Below, piece by piece: positions 49,438-60,099 of a stretch of 64,000 bases of DNA. The notes under the pieces were generated by a model. That model was not told the DNA's origin and made no database searches. It saw only the letters and a list, made by a program, of their open reading frames with translations. Source of the DNA: Dendrobium chrysotoxum (lineage: Eukaryota; Streptophyta; Magnoliopsida; Asparagales; Orchidaceae); NCBI GenBank assembly GCA_019925795.1, contig CM034305.1, positions 71,226,573 through 71,290,572 of the forward strand, read 5' to 3'. The number at the start of each line of letters is the position of its first letter. Position 1 is the stretch's first letter. A program made the position numbers and the translations under genes.

Positions 49438-50603
49438 ATAGAGAAGTAAACTAGGTGAGTAAGTGATTTGCTATTAAGCACGATATTAATGTTAATCTGA
49501 ACTTCATTGGTTAATTAGAATGGCCTATGTCCACATAATCTCTTAATTGAACTAGAATTCCACTTTTTGATCTTTATTGTTGACTTTACAGGAAAGAGCA
49601 GGATCCAAAAATAATCAATTTAAAACAAGCAATCGTGTCAGGTTAAGCGCAAAAGGTTTGGGGTCATCACTCGCCAGTGTGGAAAGGCTAAATTTGACTA
49701 TTAATATAAAAAACTCAAATAAAAAAATAAATAAATAGTAGAAAAGACTAATTTCTCAATGAAGTCCCAGTTTAGACACTAGAAACCAACTGCAACTAGA
49801 GGCGACCGGAAGGAACAAACTTTCTAGTATGATTAGCTAAACTCCTCGTACAGGTAATATGAATTTGGCTAACTACTGAATTCAAATAGAATATACCCGC
49901 CACTTACAAATCAAATTAGGGAAGATAATTCAAAACTTTACACCAAAATCCACAAATGCTAAACTAAACTCCATCTTATACACAAACCCCAACTAATAAC
50001 AGTAATAAATAAGTTAATTTGCCAATCAAACCAAAAAATGATTTGAAAAAAAAAATGCATCAATTTCCAAAATCTTCCCATACTCTCCAATCTAAAAAAT
50101 AAAACCTAGACGAGCAATAAAGTGAAAATAAAGTCATGAACCCACGAAGCCGAGAAAGGGATAAAGGGAAAAAAATAGAGCTTGTTTAGAAGCATGTGAG
50201 GGATAAAGGGAAGAAGACACTGCAATGTACATGAAGCCACGAACGTCATTTTCTCCTTCGAGCAATTGAGCTTCGACCTTCAGACGGCGGCAGGGATTTG
50301 GAGACTGGAGTGAACAAAACTAGCGAAGAAGTGGCTATAGTGAACAAAACGCACGAATGAAAGGGGACAGCTGGGGAAAAAATAAGACGGAGGGGGCAAA
50401 TTACCTAATAACCTCTGTTATAAGTAATATTTTGATTTTTTTTAGGCAGGACAATTGCCCCCTTGGATAATACAAGGTACCACCCCTCATGATATATTGT
50501 ACATTGATTTTAGAGTAGATTAGGGTGATAATGAATATAAACATGATGAAGATGGTGATGCATCTATGAATGTTTTAGTATTAATTTGTCCATTAGATAA
50601 TTT
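49438..50603. other. Intergenic DNA, no gene; possible transposon end near 50440
   Basis: AT-rich until about 50150. A mixed stretch follows and, at 50445-50490, GACAATTGCCCCCTTGG...ACCACCCCTC, a GGGCAATTGCCC-type motif like that near 9535-9550. No domain recognised. Confidence 0.35.
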
Positions 50604-50790
50604 ATCTTGAGTTGGTATGGAAACGGGATCTCCAATAACTGTCATAGTTCTACCGTATCGTTTATTTCATTAATCTTCCTTTTATGGAGTTTATCCATTA
50701 TTCATATAATTATGTATCTTGGGAATCATAAAAATGATTTAAGCGCCAATAAGCATATCTTGAGTTGGTATGGAAACGGGATCTCCAATA
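50604..50790. repeat. Pair of identical 34 bp direct repeats
   Basis: 50604-50637 and 50757-50790 are identical (ATCTTGAGTTGGTATGG... to CTCCAATA), separated by 119 bp. They sit just upstream of the plastid-like segment. Origin unknown. Confidence 0.8.
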
Positions 50791-50939
50791 GCTGGAGACA
50801 AGAGATTCATATGAGAAAACATAAGTAAATGAGCTTCTGCTTGAGCTTCCAAATAGAAAAGCAAAATTCATAGGATTGAGACTTAGGTAAATGTTTTATT
50901 TGTATATGAGTAAAAAAACATATCTAATTTAGCTCTTTC

Positions 50940-51038
50940 ATGCCTATTCTAACTAGCTATTTTGGTTTTTTACTAGCTGCTTCAACTATAACCCTAGCTC
51001 TATTTATTGGTTTGAACAAGATACGACTTATATGGTGA
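50940..51038 (+). pseudogene. petL: Plastid petL copy in the nucleus
   Basis: A 32-residue frame, MPILTSYFGFLLAASTITLA then LFIGLNKIRLIW, matches cytochrome b6-f complex subunit VI, a single membrane helix. The plastid protein usually ends RLI, so two extra codons precede the stop here. In the nucleus, without plastid expression signals, it should be silent. Confidence 0.85.
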
Positions 51039-51150
51039 TTCTCCTGGGTACCCTAATTTTCTCTTGAACTTACTATTTGTAAAATAGAGAGGAGAAGTGA
51101 ATTATATAACTCTTCCTCTATTAGTTGATACTTAAAGGGGGTTCCCTGGA

Positions 51151-51285
51151 ATGAAAGAACAAAAATTGATTCATGAGGGTTTAATTACTGAATCACTTCC
51201 CAACGGTATGTTCCGAGTTCAGTTAGATAATGAAGATCTAATTCTAGGTTATATTTCAGGTAGAATTCGGCGCAGTTTTATATAA
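51151..51285 (+). pseudogene. infA: Plastid infA fragment in the nucleus
   Basis: Starts MKEQKLIHEGLITESLPNGM and runs to SGRIRRSFI, then TAA (51283-51285). Plastid translation initiation factor 1 is about 77 residues, so roughly the last third is missing; sequence after the break is unrelated. The upstream CCCTGGAATG context also matches the plastid leader. Confidence 0.88.
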
Positions 51286-51299
51286 AGGATCCAATAGGG

Positions 51300-51645
51300 G
51301 TAGAGGTATTGAGGGGACCTCCTCTTCACAGCCTGCCACTTATACCTAGCCTGTCCCCCTTTACATATACCTCCTACAGGGAGTCCTCTATTTTACTTCT
51401 CAGACCCCCTCTTTCCATCACCAGACCCTACGCAGACGGCTCCCTTTTACCCGTATTACCCCCCACCATTCTCAGGGATTCCCTGCTACTTATCTTTATC
51501 CACCTATGTTCCACCATTTTACTACCCACCACCCCCTTAGCCCTATGTAGCAGGACCTTCCACCCTAATTATAGTTGGACCTTCCATATAGGCTGCCAGA
51601 GCACCCACTGCAGATGGGCGCATGCTGATTCAACCTGAGGGTAAC
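51300..51645. other. Unidentified pyrimidine-rich segment
   Basis: Very C/T-rich on the plus strand, with an open frame at 51309-51638 (Pro, Ser, Leu-rich). It interrupts the plastid-like material. No family recognised; the open frame may simply follow from low purine content. Confidence 0.3.
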
Positions 51646-52140
51646 ACATACATAAATGTGTATATTTTATATTACATTTAAAACTACCAATGAATTAGTA
51701 CTTAATCTACTTCTTTTTCTACTTCTACTTTTACTATTTACATTACTACACTTTTTATTTTTTGATCTTTATCACTAAAATATATTGAGTCGAAGTAGCT
51801 AAAAGCTCCAAATGGAATTCATAATATTACTGAATTGTCAGAACTACTTCGATATACCGTAACAAAGTAATCAGACATAGTCAAGATAGCATCAGAATCA
51901 TGAAAATTCCAGCATTAACACGTATTTTGTTCTGCTGCGGTGCGGGATTGAAAAAAAGAATAGGTGAATAGCAAAAAGTTTAGTCTTATTCACTAGACCC
52001 GAAATACTTTACTGAACTTAAAAATTGTTATAAAAAGAAAAATTCTCGTTCTATTTCTATTATGAGTACTAGAAATCTTATTTTTCTATGACTATTATTC
52101 TTTTTTCTATTCTGCTTACGTCAATTTTTTTTTTTCCATT

Positions 52141-53795
52141 CATTACCCCCAAATAACGGGAGAAAAAGAGCTCCCATGGCCGCATTTCTCATGCCTAAAA
52201 AGCACCCTAGAAGAGAAGGTGATATCTTTTATGGAGAAAAGAGAAAATATCAAATTTCTTAGAATTTGTTATATAAGGCTTGACCATGCTTGGATTTTTT
52301 GCAAAACTGATGTAAATTATTGATGTAATAATGATTAAGAAAATTATATCACTCCTTGATTATAATCCAATCCTTTAGAAACCATTTAAAACATTCTATT
52401 GCTTTTTTGAAGATCATAGAATAATGATCATTATTGGATATATTTATCTTTTTTCATAGATATAATGCCTTGAAACTTGTATCCTTGTTATAGATCAGAA
52501 AGTGTCTTAGTTGTGGGGTAAATGCATGAAAATGACGACTTAATAATGATGTTAAATTTACGTGGAAACATAAGAGGCTTATGGGGTGATAGGCTTTAAG
52601 GGCAGTGAAGGATTAGATTTTCAATGAAAGCTTGTCTATGACATGGTAACTTTTTAGGAGGGTGAGGAAGTACTTTGTCCTTTGGAATGGGATGTCTAAG
52701 AGGAGGTAATAATGTTGGAAGAGGTTATGGATGTTGTGGAGACATGAGGCGTAAAGGCTTTTTTTTTTTTTATGTAGTCAAACTTAGGGTTTGGAAATGA
52801 GTGTGTGGTCAAGATGGGCAGAGAGGGAGAGAGAGAGAGGGGGGGGGTAGAGATAAAGTGAAGGAAAGAGAGATTTCATGAAGTATATGGTTTTGAGAGA
52901 GTTTTAAGGGAAGGGTGAAAAAGTGTATGAGAGGATAAAAGATGTAAAAAACTCATTTACAATCAAAATGATGCACAAAAATCATAACTCCCCCAAAAGA
53001 GGGCGGTTCAACCACCAAGTCAAATAAGAGAGAAAATGCTACAAGTAAATTTCAAATTCATTAAAATCAACACTAATTAACCCCATGCATTCATATTACA
53101 TATGTAGTTCTCACAATCCCATTCACAATTGAGATTCAAAGCACATTTAAAGAGGGATAAGTAGTTCATTGTTTTGTGGAGGTGATTGAGAAGCATGGAA
53201 GGAGTAGGTTAGTGGACTCCTACGTAGAGTTGTTATTGATCTACTTGGGAATAATCAGCATTTTCTAAGAATGTGAGTCAAAACTTCATAGAGTTAGAAG
53301 ATGCTCCTTGAAATGTTGAAGCAGGTTGACCAAGTTTTCAATTGTTGACCATCACTCACCAATGTGCTAATGCGGCACTTGGTGTAGTATGGGCACCCAA
53401 ATGACGATTTAGGGAGTCCACATTGCATGTATAATCATCCTTAACTTCCAAGTGCAATGAAAATTTAAGAAAAAGAAGACAAATTACTTTCAAAGAAGAA
53501 AATTTTACAAAGAGAACATTTGAGACAAAATAAGAGAATTAAATGACATTTTATAACCTATGATTGAACATGTCTCTTAAGAAGGACGTCATTCATTTAA
53601 CTTTGGAAGAAAAATTTAAAGTTCCAGAAGATCCGACCATTTTTTTATGGCACATTTGCCCTGAATCACGCACTCGTGCCCATCCATTTTGAGTACTCGT
53701 TTCGAACACAAGACAGCACACCTACAGATGCACAGCCATTTATCCAGCGATTGATTATTTACAAAAGGAGTAATCTCACCTACTAGTAGACCTAA
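52141..53795. other. Intergenic DNA, no gene
   Basis: No supported coding region. A GAGAGGGAGAGAGAG-type purine microsatellite ending in a G run lies near 52820-52850. The rest is AT-rich without recognisable transposon domains. Confidence 0.4.
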
Positions 53796-54191
53796 ATAAA
53801 GGCAACTGAACAACTAAACTTCAGGAACAGCCAAATAGAAGCGAGAATTTCCAAATCACAGTTCTTTGGTATACCTGATTCAATAAGACAAGCTGATCGA
53901 TGGATCATACCTGGCCATCCGATGCAGTTGGTTCCACAAAAAAAACGAATGCAAAGATTGAGTTCTAACGGTTACAGTGCATTCAATCCAAACAATCAGT
54001 GTCATTCGAACTAGCGGACTGTGCAATGAAACCATCCACGAAAGTCGCATCAACCGAGCAATTATAACCGCATCCTTCCATCTAGCAGTTATAACTCGTC
54101 TCAGTCGCAAGAACATGGCAGTGGAATGATGCCATCTCTGCACAGGTTTAGGTCCAATGGCTCTGAAGGTAAAAGCAGCATATCTTCTTGA
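53796..54191 (+). pseudogene. Decayed coding remnant of unknown family
   Basis: One continuous frame reads like a protein rather than random DNA: NSQIEARISKSQFFGIPDSI, ADRWIIPGHPMQLVPQ, RMQRLSSNGYSAFNPNNQ, then past TAG (54012-54014) and TGA (54027-54029) HPRKSHQPSNYNRILPSSSY and SGMMPSLHRFRSNGSEG, ending at TGA (54189-54191). It is basic and rich in Ser, Asn and Gln. The two close stops argue for a pseudogene, or for an intron covering them. I do not recognise the family, and chance cannot be excluded. Confidence 0.35.
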
Positions 54192-54685
54192 AGGCCTATA
54201 ATAGACAACTTATGCCAAAGGGGCAAAGTACGAATGCTGGAACCCAAATTTCCCAACGCAAGCTGTGAGCTAAAAACCTGTCCAGATAGGTACTTAGCCT
54301 ATTGGGCTCTCTTGTAAGTTGTCTAACCGCCCAGGTGACAGTAGTTTCTAGCTTGCTCGGTCTCACTCTCTCCTCTCTCCCATACTGCTTATTTTTCTAT
54401 TCCTCTCCATCCCTACGAACCCCCCAACCTCTTCATGGTATAAATTTCATATATCCTAAAAACTTGATTTGATGAGGAAATTAAAAAAAAAAGGAAACAG
54501 AAGAAAGAGCTTGGAAGAATGAATTTTTATTTTATTCTATTTGTGAGATTCAATCCACAGGCTTTTTAAATATTCCAAAATAATGACTTCAAGTCACATG
54601 CTACTATAAATGGGAAAGAATATGCTGACCAGGGAGCATTACTATAGCAACCATATCCAGGGAGCATTACTATAGCAACCATATC
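54192..54685 (-). other. 3' flank of the small gene, with a 28 bp tandem duplication
   Basis: CCAGGGAGCATTACTATAGC plus eight further bases occurs twice in tandem (about 54631-54686), right up to the stop codon of the small gene, so it should lie in its 3' UTR. No other feature seen. Confidence 0.6.
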
Positions 54686-55371
54686 TTAGACAACACTAAA
54701 TGCTGACTGAAGTGTGGATGTAACACGCGATGCGATGGTCTGCTTCGCAAACTGCTGTATCTGCTTCTTGGCATCTGTATCATTAAATAAAATATAATTA
54801 ATAACACTTAACATATCATCATCACATCAACGTACATGCCCAAGATAATCCAATATGGCAAGAATCATCCCCGAACAACAGGCATAGATATCTATATCAC
54901 ATTACTCTTTAGTCTAAAAAAATTTGATGCATTGGAATGAGTATTATAGCCACATGAAGCTATTAAGTTTTCTCTCTCCCGCACTCTCAATCTCTCTCTT
55001 ATTACAAACCCAATAATTTTGTTTTTGAGCTGAGTGGGATAGCTTAGCATTACTCTTTCTGTGGTGGAAGAAAACTTCTTTATTTAACCCATCTAATCAG
55101 ATGTGAGGATTTCAAGATATTGGCCACATGAAATTTAGCTTAAAATTTTGAACGTATAAAATGAAAACAGATAGAAAAAAAAAAAAAAAGTGCAAGAATT
55201 ATATGATCCCCTGTAATAAGGAAAGTGAATGGTCAAGAATATAAGGCATGAAGGGCATATTGACCTCTGTAATATAAAACAAAAAAAGAGATAAAAAAAA
55301 TCGTTGAGATCATTACCTGCAAGCCCATCCTGATTTTTTGAAGCAAATCCCGCTGTCGCTATAGTGGCCAT
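54686..55371 (-). CDS. Small two-exon gene, 47-residue protein of unknown function
   Basis: Exons 55317-55371 and 54686-54774 join through a GT-AG intron of 542 bp (donor GCAG|GTAATG, acceptor TACAG|ATGCC) inside an Asp codon. The product starts MATIATAGFASKNQDGLAD and continues KKQIQQFAKQTIASRVTSTL to QSAFSVV. The second half is probably one amphipathic helix with a basic face. There is no clear transmembrane helix; the Ala/Thr/Ser-rich start without acids could target an organelle. I chose this ATG because it follows an acceptor-like CTTGCAG (55375-55380) and a GC-rich leader with a consensus donor (GAGAG|GTAAGT at 55497), which suggests a spliced 5' UTR. Family not recognised; I am fairly sure it is a real gene because phase and splice sites agree. 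Confidence 0.6.
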
Positions 55372-55374
55372 GCC

Positions 55375-55980
55375 CTGCAAGCAGCGCCGAAAACGTCCCT
55401 TCGCGCATACGAGAGACTTGCCTTAATCGCTACCAACCCTCATCGTTAAATACCCGAGCAAACGAAGCCTTCGGGCCGCTTCTTCTCCGTCACTTACCTC
55501 TCTCGACGCCTAGCTCTCCCCATTGCTTCCGATCTCCCACACTCTTGAAGCTCTCCCCCACACACAGCCGACCTTGACCTCTCCGACGCTTCCTCCTATC
55601 CACAAACTCCCACATTCCGATCCTTTCTCAAGCCTTCGGTCCACAAAGAGAGAGAGAGAGAGAGATCCTTTCCTAGCCACAAGATCCTACCTAACTGACG
55701 CCCTAGCCTGGTCGCTCCGCCCCTTTGCCGACATTCCCTTCTCGTTGGATCGGAAGTGACGAGAGCCGCTCGCTGAGAAGGTATCCTCTCCCTTTGGCGC
55801 GCTTCTTCGGTCCAATCGTTGCTGTTCAACTTCGCTTCTCCGACGACTTCCCCTTTCCTGTTGGATCGGAAGTCAGACATTTTAATCGCAAGCACAATGG
55901 GAGCTCGTGGCCGTGAAGCTAACCTTCTCCCTTACACGCGCTTCTTCGGCCAAATTCCATAAATCCGCCGAACAATTAAA
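55375..55980 (-). promoter_or_regulatory. 5' leader and promoter region of the small gene
   Basis: GC-rich relative to its surroundings, with a (GA)n run near 55647-55664. A leader exon ending at 55498 would splice to 55374. That leader contains an upstream ATG whose frame (MGRARRRER...) stops soon after the splice, a possible regulatory uORF. An imperfect duplication, GTTGGATCGGAAGT...GCGCGCTTCTTCGG, occurs at 55744-55815 and 55860-55945. Confidence 0.45.
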
Positions 55981-56345
55981 AAAAAAAGAATTTTTTTAAA
56001 TTATTGTTATAATTATTTTAATTAATTTTAATTAATATTAATTAATTATAATGATTTCAATTAATTAATTATGGTTAATTATAATTAATTACAATTAATT
56101 TTAATTAAGTAATTATAATTGATCTAATTAATTATAATTAGAATTAATTTAATTTATTATAATTTATAAAATTTAATTATTATTAATTAATTATATTCAT
56201 TAATATTAATTAAAATTAATTAGTTATAATTAATTACAAGTTAATTATAACTTATTATTTTAATTAATTTTAATAAACTATAATTAATTATTTTAATTAA
56301 TTAATTAAAGATCATTATAATAAATTAATGCTAATTATAATTAGT
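55981..56345. repeat. AATTAATT-rich low-complexity DNA
   Basis: Almost entirely A and T, dominated by AATTAATT and TTATAATTA words in irregular order. No gene. Confidence 0.9.
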
Positions 56346-56477
56346 TCAAAGAGGAGAGCGCTCTTCTCTCACCTCGATCCACGTGCCAACTTCGTTGGTA
56401 GCCAAGGTATAACCCCTCATCCTTAAAACTCCGAGAGCCCGCTCTCGTCGTTTGCGGCGCACCGGAAAACTGCCTAT

Positions 56478-56857
56478 ACACGCGCTTTATTGCACGTGGT
56501 GCGATGGGAAGCCGATGCGGCGCGTACAACGAGGCGGGTAATCACCTAAAATCTCGTCATCGGCGTTCGTGTCGAGCCGGCAAACCGCCTATACACGCGT
56601 TTATTCGCGTGGTGGGAAGGGAACCCGGTGCGACACCTACGACGAGGCGGGTAGGCCCTATACACGCTTTTCTTAGCGTGGTGGAGACAATCTTAAGTAC
56701 CCGTACGCGGCTCTGTACCTGCGGGGAAACAATTGCTCTTCTTTTGAAACAGTTACTGTCGAAGACCCCATACACGCTTTTATTAGCGTGGTAGGAATGA
56801 AGGCACGGCCGAGGTGTCTAAGGACACCTACCATACACGCGCTTTATTGCGCGTGGT
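56478..56857. repeat. Array of five spaced hairpins (ACACGC...GCGTGGT)
   Basis: Five copies of TATACACGC(GC)-TTTATT-(GC)GCGTGGTGGGAA at 56478-56500, 56593-56613, 56662-56682, 56772-56792 and 56835-56857. Each forms a stem of CACGC(G)(C) with its complement around a 6-8 base T-rich loop. Stem lengths are 7, 6, 5, 5 and 7, and both arms change together. Start-to-start spacings alternate (115, 69, 110, 63). The sequence between copies is GC-rich and shares CGACGAGGCGGGTA-type words. ORFs here are compositional. Confidence 0.85.
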
Positions 56858-56879
56858 GGGAAGGTCCAGACTCCTGTAG

Positions 56880-59340
56880 TTTTCCCCTAAACGGGGGAGA
56901 CGCCGGGAGGCTGCCGAAATTTCGGGTGAACTTGAGACTGTACTTGGACTTGATTGAACTCAAAAGAAGAGGACCTGGACTAGAACTCAAACTTAAATGA
57001 ACTCGAACATAAGTTGAGACAAAAAAATCAAAGTTAAAATCAAATTTAATCGAGAATGAAGTTGAAAAGAACTGGCACTCAAACTAAAACTTGAACTCGA
57101 ACTTGTAAACTTGAGCTCGGACTTGAATTTCCAAAGGTTAAATATTTGAGCAAAGTGCAAATGAACTTGGACTGAACAAGACTACAGTGGACATGAGACT
57201 CAAGCAAAGATTTGAGTTGGACCACAGGAGACTTGTAAACTCAAACTCAATTGAACAAGACTTGGATTGGATATAATTTGAACTTAAGTGAACTAAATAA
57301 AAACTTGAATTCAAACTTAACTCAAGTTTGATTTGAACATTTGATCTTAAGCAAAGACTTGAGTTGGACCGCAGAGGACTTGAACAACCTTGACTTGAAC
57401 AAAGTCACAAGTGAACTTGAATACCAAGATCAAGTGATAGCTTTGAACAACCAAATGCATAACATCGATTAAAATGCAAATCATGAATTAACAAGTTTAA
57501 ATGCAAATGTTGAATGATTCTAATCATCTAAATGAAAGTCAACATATGAGCAAGGGATTGATTTGAATCCTAACACCAAGCTCTCAATGAAGAATAAAGA
57601 AGTATCATCTCAATTTTGAAAGCGAATATTAAATGAACTTGTGAGGAATGTTGAAATGAATTTCAACATACAATAGGGGGCATAGGCATCCAAACATAAT
57701 CAATTTGTAAGCAAGAGTCAAATGAAAATGCAATCAAATAGCAAAAGATCATTTTTGATGTGCAAGCATTAATTGACAGTCATGGGTGCTCAATCAAGAT
57801 CAAATAAAGAATTCATACAGAGGAGCATGACACAAATCACTAAGCAGTGGATCAAACCTTCAAGTGATAAATACGCAATTACAATCAAGATGCAAGGAAC
57901 ATATGTAAAACTTGTGAACAAAGAATATGCAGTATGACGATCTATTCCATATTGCAACAAAAGAGTTTCAACCTACATATAATTAGCATGATGCCCGTAG
58001 TGTCCATATCAGTGAGTCTATAAGTCCGTATAAAGAGACTGGGTAGCATTAATGAAACAAGCTCCTAAATGAATATGGATGCTCTCAAGGGGGATGAGAA
58101 CTTGTAATAAACAAATATCCAAATACGAACTTGCAAGTAGATGTGCCAAATTCCTGTAAGCATGATTCATTCATAGAAGGATAATACAATCCAGTGCAAT
58201 TTGGCGACTCAAGATGATTGCAAACACCAAGTACTCAAACAAAGGTTAAGTGAAAGACTTGTGAAGGACCAAACATCAATACAACATGCTTGTAGGCCAC
58301 AACATTGAATCTTTCACGAAATGATGATCAAATCAACCTGCAAGCAATGTAATGAATATGATGATTTGCTATCCATCATGCACGATGAATGTAGTAGGTC
58401 TACAAGCAAAGCAAGAGGAATGTGAAAGCAACCACTGAATTGTTACGAATACAAAAGATCACAAGTAGAATATAGAGGACATTGTAACAAATGAAAGCAT
58501 CCACAAACCATGTAGCAAGGGGAAGTGAGTGTGGTAGGATCCTACGGTCAACACTTGTCAAAATATAGATTAATGCATCAGTCTTCTATGATACGAGGCT
58601 AATGCACATCAAGTGTAACAGTATTCTACGACTGTCTTCAAAGCACAAGTGGATACATCCCAAAAGCAGCAAAGTCAGAATTGATAATATTCTTCGTGAC
58701 AGTCATGCAAGAAGATATAACAGTCCCTATTGCATTCATATGAGAATATTGGTGAAAGGGTTATAGATGCCTAGAGACACTACAGCTTGCCCACAAATGA
58801 ATGCAGAAAGACTATCAAGCATCAATAGTCAAATACACTAGCCCTCATGCAGGTAGAGACAGCATGTCCACAGTACTTTTGAGGTACCTACCAGTTATCG
58901 TGGCAAAGACACGATAGTACCTCCACTACCAACAATTATCCAACACCAGTCAAGTACACCGATCTCCGGCAAGCAAAGGCAGGTGGAATACAACAAATGC
59001 AAGTTTCTACGAACTCATGTAGGAAACCCGCTACATACTTAACATGTTGTCTACAAGAAGGATGCAAAGGAACTATAGTAGATAGCGACATCTATACCCC
59101 AAAGCAGGAGATTCGTTAGTGTACTACAACCTACCTGCATAAATCATGCAAGTAGTGCACGACAATCTACCTGTACAAGGCAGCAAACAACTCAATCCTC
59201 AAGCTGCTGCAAAACGCTACCGGATCTACAACCTTCCTATAAGCAGACAGAAGGCGTTCACAAATATTCTAAGAATGCCCCCGCACATGCACCGTAATTT
59301 GTATACACATAGGTACACAAAAAGGGGGGATGTGCAATCA
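56880..59340. other. Long ORF-less stretch, probably retroelement noncoding region
   Basis: Rich in CTTGAACT/GACTTGAA words at 56930-57430, then moderately AT-rich DNA with no ORF worth noting for over 2 kb. On the minus strand it lies downstream of the Tat/Ogre-type pol remnant, so it may be that element's 3' noncoding part and LTR. No ends were recognised. Confidence 0.4.
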
Positions 59341-59635
59341 CAAAACCAGCATGGGCCCCGGCGAGTGTGTAGTAAGAACACACGTGACGTCTAGGAATGC
59401 TGTGCGGGTCAATAAGTTTGAACCCGATCCTCCTAAAACAAGTAAATAGGAGTTGACGATGTTCAACAAACAATTATAAAATACCCCCAAACACCAGCAT
59501 GGGCCCCGACGAGCATGTTATTGGTACACACGTGAAGTCTAGGGATGCTACGCGGGTTAATAAGTGAATTCCAGTTCGAGCCCGATCCATCTATACGGGT
59601 AGATAGGAGTCGACATGGCTCGAACCATTAAATAA
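59341..59635. repeat. Two-copy ~150 bp tandem repeat
   Basis: Both units contain ACCAGCATGGGCCCCG, CACACGTGA-GTCTAGG-ATGCT, GCGGGT-AATAAGT and GGAGT-GACAT/GATG in the same order (about 59345-59465 and 59490-59625). The second unit is longer by a short insertion. Confidence 0.8.
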
Positions 59636-60060
59636 ATACGCGGTCGCGAGATCGACCGGGATATTTATTTTATAGTTCATATTAGGCCTTCAAAGCCTAT
59701 AATCAAGATAATTCACTCACAAATGTATAAAGCTTATGCAACCCAATCCTCTATCGACAGCTCGACAGAGTCGACAAGGTTCAATCTACAAATGAAATAA
59801 TCCCATCACCCCGATGATGGCCGGGTTGAATGCATATCTCAACCGGAGGGGTTCACAAATATTTCAAATGCCATCCCAAAACTCAAAAATTTAAAGATCC
59901 AAAAATTCAAAAAATCCAAAAATCCTGAATTCCAAGACATTTAAAATTGAAATAAATCACCATCAAATGCTTAAAGCAAAATCCATCCACCCTCCACAAT
60001 ATTTTGCCGAGGTGGACAAATTAAAATTTACTTCAGCTCACATGGAGCTAATACCTAGTC
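59636..60060. other. Noncoding stretch next to the Gypsy remnant
   Basis: No gene. Contains GACAGCTCGACAGAGTCGAC near 59757 and AAAATCCAAAAATCC-like runs near 59890-59930. Probably part of the same retroelement. Confidence 0.35.
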
Positions 60061-60099
60061 GAGAATATCACTAGGATCCATTCTCAAACAATCTCCTGT

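Larger units (their letters stand above)
50840..52140 (+). other. Nuclear insertion of plastid DNA (rearranged)
   Basis: Contains petL and the start of infA, which are far apart in typical land-plant plastomes, so this is a mosaic of at least two fragments. 51660-52140 also has plastid-spacer character (for example AATTCCAGCATTAACACG and CACTAGACCCGAAATAC), by recall possibly from the psbE-petL spacer. 51300-51640 between them is pyrimidine-rich and unidentified. Confidence 0.65.

Noticed and set aside
52525..52760. Possible LINE ORF2 start (a LRGNIRGLWGD-like reading)
   Set aside because: The resemblance to a LINE endonuclease start is short, frames break at once, and no downstream endonuclease or RT motif follows.
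53616..54143. Minus-strand ORFs of 65 and 87 residues
   Set aside because: The plus-strand reading of the same DNA looks more protein-like; the minus frames look like shadows of it.
56478..56857. CRISPR-like array of spaced palindromic repeats
   Set aside because: This is plant nuclear DNA without cas genes. Repeats are degenerate, spacers vary in length and share sequence, so it is not a CRISPR array.
56341..57000. Overlapping ORFs around the hairpin array
   Set aside because: Both strands are open because the DNA is GC-rich and repetitive; frames cross the hairpins with no domain.
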